Notes: generated by a model from the letters alone, not told the origin. Positions 23,298 through 31,992 are shown, numbered from the stretch's first letter. The stretch is 36,921 bases of DNA from Candidatus Melainabacteria bacterium (GCA_003153555.1 PLZS01000049.1:1-36921), one strand, 5' to 3'. Translations and numbers: made by a program.

Positions 23298-24764
23298 TTA
23301 GTTAGATGCCGGCAGGATGCCGGCGCTCCCAGCGGTATTCACTGTGACCGTCAGCACTTGTGGCGGTGTGCAGTCCGCTGGATAGATGAGGCTGCACTGC
23401 AAATTCACTTGTTCTTTTGGTTTAAGTGGAATCTCGATGAGAGGTGCTGAACGCTGTCCTTGCTTTTGGACAAGGTGAATGAGTTTCTTGTGATGCTTGC
23501 CTCGACCGTCGATCCAATCGAATTTTACTGTTCCGCGAAAGAAAATTCTGTCGGGCGGAGTTTCAAAAAATTGCAAGCTGTCCGCCTTATTCCAGTCCTT
23601 AAGCGGAGTCTGGATGCATATTCCAGCGGTTGATTCTTGATCGGTGTCGTTATATAAGGGAAGAGTCAAGTCGTACAAAAGTCCGTAATTGCCATGGGCG
23701 AGATAAGCTGTGTCCGGATACCGCACCAGCATCGGTGCTGCTTGAACCTGCTTAGTTCCATGTGTGCCACCAGTGATAGTGCTGATAGGAAACGAGATGG
23801 ATTCTCCCGGCTTTAATGACAGTCGCGATTTGTCGGGATCATTGGTCAAATATCCTTGCCAGCTTGACCCCGATGAGACTCCAGCTACGCGTCCATAGAT
23901 CAAGACACCGGGTGCACCAGGCACGCTCGGAGTCTTGTCTCGCGGCTGCCCTAAAGGTAGATTCAACACTTCCTGCCATTCTGCGAGCTCTGGTTCTTGC
24001 TCACGTCCGAACGACTTCTCCTTGGCTGAAGCAGCAAGGCTAGCCAAATAGACTGGTCCATCTGTTTCAATTTTCAGAGCACCGGTGCGGCCATTTCGCA
24101 ACGGCAGTTGGTATACAACTTTGCTCTCGCCTGGATCTAGTCCAATGCGTCGATGCCACCCATGCTGCTTCTTGTTGCGCAACTGATCCAACGACACTCG
24201 GTCACCAGGTCCTGCATGGTGTTTCCCGTGCTTGTTATCCAAGATCGGATCAAGGGTAATGAAGGGCGAGTCCGGCTTAGTCGAGTAGCTGACGGCGTTC
24301 AGCAATTCGACATGGACTTTTTTCTCAGATAGATTACCGATCAACAATCCAAGATATAAAGTTCGCGGACCGATTTTGCTGGCGTTAGTTATGTGATGAA
24401 AGAAAACATCAAAACGACCCTGCAGTGGGTAATTCAGATGCGCCTCTGGATGGGCTTTGCCATCTCCTGGAAAAGTAGAAAGCAGAACACCCGGTTGCAA
24501 GACAATCTCAGGACTGTTGCTATTAAACAGGGGAACTGAGTCGAGCGATCCAGGTAGCGGCAGCACAACTTGAGGAACAGTTACGCGAGGCGATGATGTT
24601 GGTGCTGGTTTGCTCGGCTGCGTTTTTTCGTTCGACATATCATTCTTCGGCACATCAGCGTAACTGCTGGCAGTAACTAGATAAAATAGGCAAGCGCACC
24701 ACAGTGCACCTAAATTGTGGTTACGGGTGGACAAAATGTCCGCGCTCCATTTCCTACTCGTCAC
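23298..24764 (-). CDS. Secreted DUF3370-family protein
   Basis: A 488-residue exported protein of the DUF3370 family, which I know chiefly from cyanobacteria. Seen: PGSLDSVPLFNSNSPEIVLQ, GVLLSTFPGDGKAHPEAHLN, QGRFDVFFHH, AGPGDRVSLDQLRNKK, LAEWQEVLN and GRVAGVSSGSSW, in family order. The N-terminus has a signal peptide-like segment (ALWCACLFYLVTASSYA). Role unknown; the fold looks like a surface or periplasmic beta-rich protein. The start is uncertain: GTG 24764 (13 nt after lpxC) puts a palindromic repeat inside the first codons, and a downstream TTG is possible. The last ten residues GSAGILPASN come from another repeat copy, so the original end was probably different. Confidence 0.85.
   Translation of the reverse strand: MTSRKWSADILSTRNHNLGALWCACLFYLVTASSYADVPKNDMSNEKTQPSKPAPTSSPRVTVPQVVLPLPGSLDSVPLFNSNSPEIVLQPGVLLSTFPGDGKAHPEAHLNYPLQGRFDVFFHHITNASKIGPRTLYLGLLIGNLSEKKVHVELLNAVSYSTKPDSPFITLDPILDNKHGKHHAGPGDRVSLDQLRNKKQHGWHRRIGLDPGESKVVYQLPLRNGRTGALKIETDGPVYLASLAASAKEKSFGREQEPELAEWQEVLNLPLGQPRDKTPSVPGAPGVLIYGRVAGVSSGSSWQGYLTNDPDKSRLSLKPGESISFPISTITGGTHGTKQVQAAPMLVRYPDTAYLAHGNYGLLYDLTLPLYNDTDQESTAGICIQTPLKDWNKADSLQFFETPPDRIFFRGTVKFDWIDGRGKHHKKLIHLVQKQGQRSAPLIEIPLKPKEQVNLQCSLIYPADCTPPQVLTVTVNTAGSAGILPASN
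23305..23331 (-). repeat. Palindromic repeat forming the 3' end of the DUF3370 gene
   Basis: GCCGGCA-GGA-TGCCGGC hairpin followed by GCTCCC. Read on the minus strand it encodes GSAGILPAS, the tail of the DUF3370 protein, directly before the stop. A partial copy (GACGCTCCCAGGG) lies 10 bp away at 23283-23295. Same dispersed family as the repeats at 6806, 16711, 24727 and 32768. Confidence 0.7.
24727..24752 (-). repeat. Palindromic repeat at the 5' end of the DUF3370 gene
   Basis: GGACA-AAA-TGTCC hairpin adjoining GCGCTCCATTT, the same mark as the copies at 6844 and 32768 (AAATGGAGCGCGG on the other strand). It falls in the first codons of the DUF3370 frame if GTG 24764 is the start. Confidence 0.6.
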
Positions 24765-24777
24765 GTCGCGCTCATGC

Positions 24778-25632
24778 TCAGTTTGCGACCTTCGACAGCA
24801 CAGCGGCGAGACGTTTCGCCATCTCTACGTCGATTTCATGACCGCCTAAAATGCTGATGAATTTGGCTTTGAATTTAAGCGGATTGATTCCACAAAGTGC
24901 CAGGTCGCCAACCAAATCCAACAGCTTGTGACGAACCGGCTCGTCCTCGAAACGCAGTGGTTGTGTGAAACCATCCTCAGTCAAGCTGATCACATCATCT
25001 TCAAGACCAAGCATTTGATGGTCTTTCAGCCATCCAAAAGTTCTAGCTGTGGTGATCTCGGTGACATTCCGGGAAGCATCCCAACTTTGCCAGCGTTTCC
25101 CGATCCGGGGATGATTCCAATCCATCATGTAGTGCACGGAAAATTTGTTGTCTGGAAGCGCGAGCAAGGATCTGTCACCCTTAGTAAGAATGATCGGCTC
25201 TCTTAATTCAATCGTTGATGCAGGAGTCTTGCGTTCGATGCCTGCTTTCTCAAACAGGTCGGTCCATATTTGAGCGCTTCCGTCTCCCAAAGGCATCTCT
25301 GGACCAGCCACAGTTACGTTAAGATCATCCAATCCCCACAAAGTTGCTGCAGCCAAGAAATGTTCAACGATGCATAATCTCGTTCCTTCTTTTCCGAGCA
25401 CTACGTTTCGCAGAGTGTTAACCACGTTGGCTGCAGTCGCGCCAATTTCTACGTAACTGTTTGTTTTTGATGCCAATACATGAAACTTGATACCACTATT
25501 GATTGAACCAAGTTTTACGTCCACCTGAATTTCTTGTTTCGAAGTTAAGCCGCGCCCCCTAAAGCTGACAACAGTTTCTGCATTCTGTTTTCTTGCTGCT
25601 TCTTTGTTTTCAGGCATCGGAACCACGGGCAT
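24778..25632 (-). CDS. lpxC: UDP-3-O-acyl-N-acetylglucosamine deacetylase
   Basis: Zinc enzyme for the first committed step of lipid A synthesis, removing acetate from UDP-3-O-acyl-GlcNAc in the cytosol. The 284-residue frame shows the catalytic set: His91 in CIVEHFLAA, PLGDGSA, His235 and Asp239 in VRHKLLDLVGDLALCG, and His265 in GGHEID, corresponding to the zinc ligands and general acid/base residues of the family. ATG 25632 is chosen because GGAGG lies 6 nt upstream; an in-frame TTG two codons earlier is ignored. It follows lpxD after 22 bp, so both are cotranscribed. The fabZ, lpxA and lpxB genes that follow lpxC in cyanobacteria are absent; a DUF3370 gene takes their place. Confidence 0.95.
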   Translation of the reverse strand: MPVVPMPENKEAARKQNAETVVSFRGRGLTSKQEIQVDVKLGSINSGIKFHVLASKTNSYVEIGATAANVVNTLRNVVLGKEGTRLCIVEHFLAAATLWGLDDLNVTVAGPEMPLGDGSAQIWTDLFEKAGIERKTPASTIELREPIILTKGDRSLLALPDNKFSVHYMMDWNHPRIGKRWQSWDASRNVTEITTARTFGWLKDHQMLGLEDDVISLTEDGFTQPLRFEDEPVRHKLLDLVGDLALCGINPLKFKAKFISILGGHEIDVEMAKRLAAVLSKVAN

Positions 25633-25654
25633 GTTCAACCTCCACTCGACGATC

Positions 25655-26758
25655 TCATTTGTTCAATTGTTTTTCTAGTTCTTCTACTTTTTTCTTCAAT
25701 GCTCTAAATTCTTCGTTCAATTTAGGCAGCTTCTTGATGTGAGCTATTTCGTTGAACCACTGTTTCGCATTTACAGCCGGCATTCCGATTTGAACATCGC
25801 GATCGGCAATGTCTTTCATCACTGCAGCTTTGCCCTCGACAATGGCGTCTTTACCGATTTTCATGTGATCCTTAATCGCAGCCCCTCCCGCGATGATTAC
25901 CCTGTCTTCGAGTGTTGTAGAGCCGCCGATAGCAACGTGGGCAACGATAATGTTTTCTCTACCGAGCTGACAGTTATGAGCAATTTGCACAAGATTGTCG
26001 ATCTTAGTTCCAGCTCCAATGACAGTGGCACCGATAGTGGCACGGTCAACAGCTGAGTTAGACCCGATTTCTACGTCATCATGAATGATCACAGTGCCAA
26101 TTTGAGGAATTTTCAAAAGTGGGTTTGGTTCATCAGAAAATTCTGTAATCCCATCCTTAAGCAGCTCCATGTTAGAGGGTCGTTCGGTGACGTAGCCGAA
26201 TCCATCCCCACCAAGGCTTACGCCCTGCTGCAAGATCACACGATGACCTATTTCAACATAATCACCAACCATACAACCCTGATGAAGCAAGCAATCTTCG
26301 CCAATTTTCACAGCGCCACCGATCACCGTACCAGCAAGAATTGTCGTGCGCGCACCAATCTTGGTGCCCGGACCGATCGCCACTAACGGACCAACAGAAA
26401 CGTTGTCGCCGAGCACGGCGGACGGGTCAATAACCGCAGATGGATGTATGCCGGTCGGGCGAAACCACTTGGAATTGAGTGCCGTCAAAATCCTCTGCAC
26501 GGCCAGCATTGGGCGTTGCACGAAAATCAAAGGTAAAGGCAAACTCGAAACACTGCCGGTTGGAACAATCAGAGCCGACGCTTTGCAAACACTCAGTCGT
26601 TTCAGAAGTTTTTGATCCGCTACCAGGGCAATATCTCCTGTAGTGGCATGCATCGGTGATGGAGAAAAACTAGAAATCTTCAAATCTCCAGGTCCCTGAA
26701 CCTCTCCGTCGATCATTTTGGCAATTTGCGCGAGACTCATTTCGCCAGGCAGCTTCAT
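25655..26758 (-). CDS. lpxD: UDP-3-O-acylglucosamine N-acyltransferase
   Basis: Adds the second acyl chain to UDP-3-O-acylglucosamine in lipid A synthesis, using acyl-ACP. The 367 residues comprise an N-terminal uridine-binding domain (1-100), a left-handed beta-helix of hexapeptide repeats (about 101-325, for example IGPGTKIGARTTI and VEIGSNSAVDRATIGATVIG) and a C-terminal coiled coil rich in Lys and Glu (345-367). The catalytic His261 is in QIAHNCQLG, and GDGFGY (184-189) is a family motif. AAGGAG precedes the ATG by 5 nt. It lies 111 bp after skp, with a hairpin in between, and 22 bp before lpxC. Confidence 0.95.
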   Translation of the reverse strand: MKLPGEMSLAQIAKMIDGEVQGPGDLKISSFSPSPMHATTGDIALVADQKLLKRLSVCKASALIVPTGSVSSLPLPLIFVQRPMLAVQRILTALNSKWFRPTGIHPSAVIDPSAVLGDNVSVGPLVAIGPGTKIGARTTILAGTVIGGAVKIGEDCLLHQGCMVGDYVEIGHRVILQQGVSLGGDGFGYVTERPSNMELLKDGITEFSDEPNPLLKIPQIGTVIIHDDVEIGSNSAVDRATIGATVIGAGTKIDNLVQIAHNCQLGRENIIVAHVAIGGSTTLEDRVIIAGGAAIKDHMKIGKDAIVEGKAAVMKDIADRDVQIGMPAVNAKQWFNEIAHIKKLPKLNEEFRALKKKVEELEKQLNK

Positions 26759-26805
26759 GGCATCTCCTTTAGCACGATGTGCAACTTGTATCTGAGCGTT
26801 TCAGA

Positions 26806-26833
26806 GCCGGCAGCGATAAAAATAGCTGCCGGC
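26806..26833 (+). terminator. Strong hairpin with T-run, oriented against the operon
   Basis: A perfect 9-bp stem GCCGGCAGC/GCTGCCGGC with a 10-nt A-rich loop, followed on the plus strand by ACGAATTTTTT. It has intrinsic terminator form only for plus-strand, antisense, transcription between skp and lpxD. On the minus strand it is a stable hairpin without a T-run and could affect mRNA stability. Confidence 0.5.
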
Positions 26834-26869
26834 ACGAATTTTTTCGACTTGTCCGCAAATGCAGACAAA

Positions 26870-27367
26870 CTATTTGGTAGCAGGAGCTCCGCTCGAAGCC
26901 AAGCGTTTTACCACACCGTTAGTGAGGTCAACTCCACCTACTAGAACAGCTTGTTTCATGAAGACTGCATCGACTTTGCTGCTCGCGGCTTCTGCCTTGA
27001 TTGCATCGTCAATTTCTTTCTCTAAATCTTTCTCTAGAGTTTGAGCAGTTGCCTGAATTCGCTTAACTTCGGTGTCGATCGAACCTTGAAGTCTTCGTTG
27101 AAGTCCTTCGAGTTCGGCTGGCGGCTTGTGTGCCGATTTAGCTTCTTCGTACTGTTTATTGCTGGTTTCAATAAGCTTGTGAACCTTTTCCTCATCCTTT
27201 TTCAGCTGATCTGCAGCTTGCTGGGCCTTCGGATAACTAGTTACAACCTTGTCTTTATCAACAATTCCAATCGACTGTTTCGGCGCTTGAGCCATCGCTT
27301 GGGTGGCAAAGCCGAGTGCAATTAAAGAGCTGGTAATTAACGAGAAGCTCTTATAAGAATAAAACAT
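26870..27367 (-). CDS. skp: Skp/OmpH family periplasmic chaperone
   Basis: Holds unfolded outer-membrane proteins in the periplasm and passes them to BamA. The 165-residue product from ATG 27367 has a signal peptide (MFYSYKSFSLITSSLIALGF, cleavage after AMA near residue 26), then GIVDKDKVVTSYPKAQQAAD, typical of the OmpH N-terminal strand, and a long charged coiled coil (residues about 50-130), matching the Skp tentacles. GGAG with 6-nt spacing before ATG 27367 decides the start over an in-frame codon at 27397. Position between bamA and lpxD is the classical one. Length is normal for the family. Confidence 0.85.
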   Translation of the reverse strand: MFYSYKSFSLITSSLIALGFATQAMAQAPKQSIGIVDKDKVVTSYPKAQQAADQLKKDEEKVHKLIETSNKQYEEAKSAHKPPAELEGLQRRLQGSIDTEVKRIQATAQTLEKDLEKEIDDAIKAEAASSKVDAVFMKQAVLVGGVDLTNGVVKRLASSGAPATK

Positions 27368-27476
27368 CCTGTTCTCCAAGTCGGTAGTGACTTTCACATC
27401 ATAATATAATGCTTGCCAACCGGCTCAGTGTACACCATCGGTAAACAGTTGAAGTACTCAAGCTAAGAGACGGTAA

Positions 27477-29549
27477 TTAAAACTTCTCTCCAAATCCCAC
27501 TGAGAATCGGGGCATTCTATTGCCCATCAAAGTGCTGATGAGAGGCAAACCATAATCGAGTCTAACCATTCCGATCATTGGCACCTTAACGCGGATACCA
27601 ACTCCAACAGACGCTCCCATATTAGAGGTGCTATAGAGCGAATTGGTGAGACCATTTCCGCCAACAGACCCTGCATCGAAAAATGCATCAAGCTTGACGT
27701 GTTGATCAATCATTCTTGCGACCGAACTATCCATCGAAGCGAGACCAGGAATTTTACGACGCACTTCGGCAGTCATCATCAACATTGAACTGCCTGTACC
27801 AAGATCGGAAAACGATCTGTAACCGCGCATGCCATTGAAACCGCCTAGGCGATACTGGGCAAAGCCTGGCAAGGCACCAAAGCCTGAGCCACCCTGAACA
27901 TTCATCGCCAATGTTGTTTCTTTGGTCAAGGGAATGAATTTGCTGGCCGTTGCTCCTGCTTTCAAAAATGAGTTGCCTGTTAATCCTATCGAAGGTGAAG
28001 CAGTGATTTTGGCTACTGTTCCCCTAGTTGCATCAATTTTTTGATCGCGTGTGTCATAACCGATTGATGGATTGACACTGAGGTACGCGCCACCTTTCAT
28101 TTGGTTGCTTCTTACAGTCGCCGCCAACTGCTGCGCGCCAGCTTGAGTGCTAGCCACCCCAGTGGCAAGCGCACGATCGGCCATACTTTGCATCAAGTTT
28201 GTGCTGGTGGTGTTGTAGAAGCTTGACAAATCCTTCATCAACACATCTTCGCCAGTGAATCCTAAATTTGCAGTGAAGTGGTTGCCGAGCGATTTAGAGA
28301 AATTGACTGTGGCACCAATGTTACGCTGCTGTGATTGATTGACGAGCATGCTGTTGAAGTTGCGCCCAAACCCTGTTACAGCCATCGACACGTCCGATCC
28401 ATTCAGATTTGGTTCAATCCAGTTGGCTTCTACTTGATATGTTTTTTGGTTAGAGAGAAAGGTCGTTCCTGCATTGTTAATGGTGTTGCTCAGCTGTCCA
28501 AACATTCCAGAGCCAAGTTGGGAGTTGAACGAAAGAACCTGACCACGTCCGCGAAAGTTATTATCAGAAAAACTGAACGTTCCAAATGGACCAGCTACCG
28601 TGTCGACACCACCGCCCAAGCCGACTGAGCCGCTTCGTTTCTCATCCACTTCAACTTTGAGAACATATTTGTCGGGGTTTGTTGGAGACGGTGACAAGCT
28701 TCTGCGTATATCGGAGTAATATCCGTTGGCATAAAGCTTCCGCAAGTCAGCGATCATCTTATGTTCGTTATAGACCGCACCAGGCTTAGTCCTAATGTCG
28801 CGTCTGATGATCGAGTCTAGGGTCTTGTGATTGCCGGTTACTTGAATGCCTTCAATTACGCCTTCATTGATACTAAGTCCGATGCTGCCGTCAGGGTCGT
28901 CCTTAACGTCAGAGACGCGCGCCAGGATAAATCCTTTGTTGCGATAAGCTTGTTCAACTTTATCTATCGCACTGGAAAGCTGGGTCAGGTTTTGCGGCTT
29001 GCCAAGCTGATCGGAAAAAACTTTCGAAATTTCTTCACTGGATAGTGCTTGATTTCCTTCAAAAGAAAAATCGGTTACGGGTGCATTTTCTTGTACACGT
29101 ATTTTCAGCAAGACACCACTGCCGGTGAGTTCGGGAGTGCCCTGCATTTTCTGGTCGTCGAAATAGCCAAGCCCGTTGATTGCTTTCAAATCTTGGACAA
29201 CTTGGTCTCGATCAAATTTGTCGCCGCGCTTAGTCTTGATAACCTTGAGGATATCTTCTGTAGGAACAAGGCGATTACCTTCCACCTTGATATCGTCGAC
29301 CATCAAATCAGACGAGATGCGGCTCGCACTTTCAACGGTACTTAACGCTGGCGCTGGTGCCAATACTGAAGGAGGAGCTTTAAATACCGGTGCAGTGGCA
29401 GGAGCCAATGAAGAAGGAACTTTAAACACTGGTGCAGCGGCCGGAGTTGCCGAATCTTCCGGCAGCAAATCTTCAGAATCCGCCGCTAATGCCGGAGAAC
29501 AATGAATCAACAATGAGAGCGCGAGGGCTATATTTAGTGTTCGTCGCAT
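27477..29549 (-). CDS. bamA: BamA/Omp85 outer-membrane assembly protein
   Basis: Core of the beta-barrel assembly machine in the outer membrane. The 690-residue product from ATG 29549 has a signal peptide (MRRTLNIALALSLLIHCSPA), a Pro/Ala linker with a duplicated APVFK unit, three POTRA domains at about 81-156, 157-231 and 232-306 (for example ISSDLMVDDIKVEGNRLVP and VIEGIQVTGNHKTLDSIIRR), and a 16-strand barrel (about 310-690) containing GGFNGMRGYRS, the lid-loop VRGF-like motif. E. coli BamA has five POTRA domains, cyanobacterial Omp85 three. A frame extension to ATG 29567 adds six residues. The promoter at 29584-29611 fits ATG 29549 better. Confidence 0.92.
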   Translation of the reverse strand: MRRTLNIALALSLLIHCSPALAADSEDLLPEDSATPAAAPVFKVPSSLAPATAPVFKAPPSVLAPAPALSTVESASRISSDLMVDDIKVEGNRLVPTEDILKVIKTKRGDKFDRDQVVQDLKAINGLGYFDDQKMQGTPELTGSGVLLKIRVQENAPVTDFSFEGNQALSSEEISKVFSDQLGKPQNLTQLSSAIDKVEQAYRNKGFILARVSDVKDDPDGSIGLSINEGVIEGIQVTGNHKTLDSIIRRDIRTKPGAVYNEHKMIADLRKLYANGYYSDIRRSLSPSPTNPDKYVLKVEVDEKRSGSVGLGGGVDTVAGPFGTFSFSDNNFRGRGQVLSFNSQLGSGMFGQLSNTINNAGTTFLSNQKTYQVEANWIEPNLNGSDVSMAVTGFGRNFNSMLVNQSQQRNIGATVNFSKSLGNHFTANLGFTGEDVLMKDLSSFYNTTSTNLMQSMADRALATGVASTQAGAQQLAATVRSNQMKGGAYLSVNPSIGYDTRDQKIDATRGTVAKITASPSIGLTGNSFLKAGATASKFIPLTKETTLAMNVQGGSGFGALPGFAQYRLGGFNGMRGYRSFSDLGTGSSMLMMTAEVRRKIPGLASMDSSVARMIDQHVKLDAFFDAGSVGGNGLTNSLYSTSNMGASVGVGIRVKVPMIGMVRLDYGLPLISTLMGNRMPRFSVGFGEKF

Positions 29550-29567
29550 GCAATAAGCTTCTAGCAT

Positions 29568-29847
29568 AGGCTGACCAGGGGCAATTTTAGCACGGATGCA
29601 AAAGCTGCCAAGAAGAGTCTATTAGTTTGGTAGTGTCCGGTGGGCTTTTCAAAGGACTATTAAAAGGTTGCAAAGAAATACACGTGCGGTAATAAATTAG
29701 AAGACGACGCGCGCCGCCCCATGTGTCCGTTCATGAGAATGACTTTATATAGTTAAATTGGCTCGAATTATTTAAAACCAGTTAAGCGAATATCAGTCGC
29801 CGTCACGAACTCGCGGAGCATCGCTGAATGCGCACCAATTCACTTGG
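29568..29847. other. Non-coding gap upstream of bamA
   Basis: 280 bp between bamA and the aldehyde dehydrogenase gene. It contains the probable bamA promoter at 29584-29611; nothing else recognised. Confidence 0.5.
29584..29611 (-). promoter_or_regulatory. Probable bamA operon promoter
   Basis: On the minus strand TTGGCA and TAAAAT are separated by 16 bp, about 35 bp before ATG 29549. Good matches at both boxes. Confidence 0.5.
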
Positions 29848-31350
29848 CTATGGTTTGAACCAGTGGACTGGTTGAGGATCTAGATTGATATTTACTTGCT
29901 TCACTTCCGTGTAAGCCTCTAACCCGAATGTGCCGAGCTCGCGGCCCCAGCCACTCTGCTTATAACCACCCCACGGGCACTCGTTGTAAGTGCTGTGATA
30001 ACCGTTTACCCATGTGATACCAGCTCTGATGGCTTTCACAACACGGTGAGCGCGAGTTACATCAGAAGTGAACACCGCGCCGGCTAAACCAAATGCGGTG
30101 CTATTAGCTAGTTCGATCGCTTCTTCCTCGCTAGCGAACTTCTGAATCACAACAACTGGCCCAAAGATTTCTTCTTGCACAATGCGCATATCATTTTTGC
30201 AATTAACAAATATCGTCGGATTGATGTAATAACCATTTTGATATTTTTCGCCCGTGGGTTGGTCTCCACCAACTTCTAGCTTAGCGCCTTCTTTCTTGCC
30301 GATTTCAATGTATTCAAGAACGCGCTTCATTTGTTGCTCACTAACTAACGGACCCATCTCCGTTTCAGAATCGAGTCCTGGTCCAACTTTGATCTTCTTG
30401 GCGCGCTCCGCCATCTTTTTCACGAAAGCAGGATAGATACTTTCGTCAACAAGCATTCTTGAACCTGCTGAACATACTTGACCGGCGTTGGTGTAAATCG
30501 CGAATAGCGCATAGTCAACTGCAGTATCAAGATCAACATCAGCGAACACCACCATTGGTGACTTGCCACCTAATTCGAGCGTCACCTTTTTCAAATTTGT
30601 GAGCGCTGCTTGCGCGATAATCTTGCCCGTCTTGATACTACCGGTAAAGGCAATCTTGTCCACCAACAAGCTCTCTGCCAGTGGTTGTCCAACAGTAGGT
30701 CCATCACCTAAGACTATATTGACGACGCCATTCGGCAATTCCAATTCCTGCAGAATTTCAGCCAATTTGATTGCCGTCAGCGGTGTGTATTCACTTGGTT
30801 TAAGAACACAAGTATTGCCTGCGGCAAGCGCAGGAGCCAGCTTCCAAGCCGCCATTAACAGAGGATAGTTCCATGGAATAATTTGGCCGCACACACCGAT
30901 CGGTTCGCGCACCACAGTCGTCACTGAGGCTGCAGGCACGTCGATACTTTGACCAGTAGGTTTAGTCGCCAATCCTGCGTAATATCTGAAACATGCCGCT
31001 GCATCAGCCATGTCGAACTGCGTTTCACGCAGAGGTTTTCCACCATTGAGAGTTTCAAGCTCAGCAAGTTCATCGGCATTTTCTTCGATTTTTGCTGCGA
31101 GTTTGTAGAGGAATGCAGATCGCTCTTGAGCGGTCAACTTTGGCCATGGACCGTGATCAAAGGCTTTGCGAGCTGCTTTTATCGCCAACTCAACTTGTGC
31201 TTTGTTAGCTTCAGCTACTTTGCAGAGCTCTTTTCCAGTTGCAGGATTGATCAAAGTACGTTGAGACGCCCCTTCGACAAATTTTCCGTCAATCCATAGT
31301 TGCCACTTTCGGTCTACCTTGACTTTGGGAGCCGTTAGCGTCTGAGCCAT
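29848..31350 (-). CDS. NAD(P)-dependent aldehyde dehydrogenase (betaine-aldehyde type)
   Basis: A 500-residue enzyme oxidising an aldehyde to its acid in the cytosol. All key residues are visible: Asn161 in IIPWNYP, Lys184 in CVLKPSE, Glu259 in LELGGKSP and the catalytic Cys293 in NAGQVCSAGSRM. IFGPVVVIQKF and the C-terminal YTEVKQVNINLDPQPVHWFKP resemble betaine-aldehyde and related dehydrogenases, but substrate is not certain. GAGAGG precedes the ATG at a spacing of 9. It is monocistronic in this window. Upstream lies a TTGACT box (31419-31424) and a perfect 14-bp palindrome where the -10 region would be, suggesting repression. It might work with the alcohol dehydrogenase at 8751, but nothing links them physically. 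Confidence 0.93.
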   Translation of the reverse strand: MAQTLTAPKVKVDRKWQLWIDGKFVEGASQRTLINPATGKELCKVAEANKAQVELAIKAARKAFDHGPWPKLTAQERSAFLYKLAAKIEENADELAELETLNGGKPLRETQFDMADAAACFRYYAGLATKPTGQSIDVPAASVTTVVREPIGVCGQIIPWNYPLLMAAWKLAPALAAGNTCVLKPSEYTPLTAIKLAEILQELELPNGVVNIVLGDGPTVGQPLAESLLVDKIAFTGSIKTGKIIAQAALTNLKKVTLELGGKSPMVVFADVDLDTAVDYALFAIYTNAGQVCSAGSRMLVDESIYPAFVKKMAERAKKIKVGPGLDSETEMGPLVSEQQMKRVLEYIEIGKKEGAKLEVGGDQPTGEKYQNGYYINPTIFVNCKNDMRIVQEEIFGPVVVIQKFASEEEAIELANSTAFGLAGAVFTSDVTRAHRVVKAIRAGITWVNGYHSTYNECPWGGYKQSGWGRELGTFGLEAYTEVKQVNINLDPQPVHWFKP

Positions 31351-31390
31351 GATGTAAAACCTCTCTATTGAAGAAATCGTGCTGGAAAAA

Positions 31391-31404
31391 TCGAATCGAT
31401 TCGA
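31391..31404. promoter_or_regulatory. 14-bp perfect palindrome upstream of the ALDH gene
   Basis: TCGAATCGATTCGA lies about 40 bp before the start codon and 14 bp after a minus-strand TTGACT box (31419-31424). The position would place a bound repressor over the -10 region. No regulator has been identified. Confidence 0.4.
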
Positions 31405-31584
31405 ACCGCATGGATCCTAGTCAACAGCCGTACAGTTACTGCACAGCGTTAGTAGGATCGTCATCTTCGGATAACAATGGAAGCAACGGGTGAATAATTA
31501 CCCGCACGATTTAATATGCTGTCCGAAAGTCGTCAGATCATAGCATGTACAATAGACCCTGACTCAGTTTGAGAGGATATTTTA

Positions 31585-31992
31585 GTGTCAGCAAAAATTT
31601 TGTGCGCCGTGCTGCTCGCCCCAGCTTTCATTTTTCAGATCTGTCTGGCACCGGTATGGAGCGCTCCTGTGACAAAGCCAAATGCCATTGACAAGGGTGC
31701 GAAAAAAGCAGGATTGCCGATCGTCTATGACTTCTACACAAGTTATTGCGCACCATGCAAAGTGATTAAACCAATTTTTGAAGCAGTGGAGAACGAATAT
31801 CGAGGCAAAGTCGATATGGAAAGAATAGACGCTGAAGACCCGAAAAATAAGGCGCTAGTTGATAAATACGACGCCACCAGTTACCCGCTGATCGTATTTG
31901 TGGATGCACACGGCAAGAGGACGGGTGACTTTAACCGCAAAGTAACCAAGAAAGAATTAGTCGAGCGAGTGGAAAAATTGATCGCGAAATAG
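31585..31992 (+). CDS. Secreted thioredoxin-like protein
   Basis: A 135-residue thioredoxin-fold protein with a signal-like N-terminus (MSAKILCAVLLAPAFIF up to about residue 27). The redox site is CAPC at Cys55 and Cys58 in FYTSYCAPCKVIKP, with the cis-Pro at residue 101 in SYPLIVFVD. The export signal indicates activity in the periplasm or on the membrane, reducing or delivering disulfides there; exact partners unknown. The start codon is GTG, preceded by GAGAGG. It ends 34 bp before tmk on the same strand. Confidence 0.85.
   Translation: MSAKILCAVLLAPAFIFQICLAPVWSAPVTKPNAIDKGAKKAGLPIVYDFYTSYCAPCKVIKPIFEAVENEYRGKVDMERIDAEDPKNKALVDKYDATSYPLIVFVDAHGKRTGDFNRKVTKKELVERVEKLIAK

Noticed and set aside
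29176..29505. Plus-strand Gly/Ala-rich frame
   Set aside because: Antisense to the BamA linker and first POTRA; composition comes from the linker repeats.
31385..31430. tRNA-like GGTTCGAATC on the minus strand
   Set aside because: The T-stem does not pair and no cloverleaf can be built; it is part of a palindrome.
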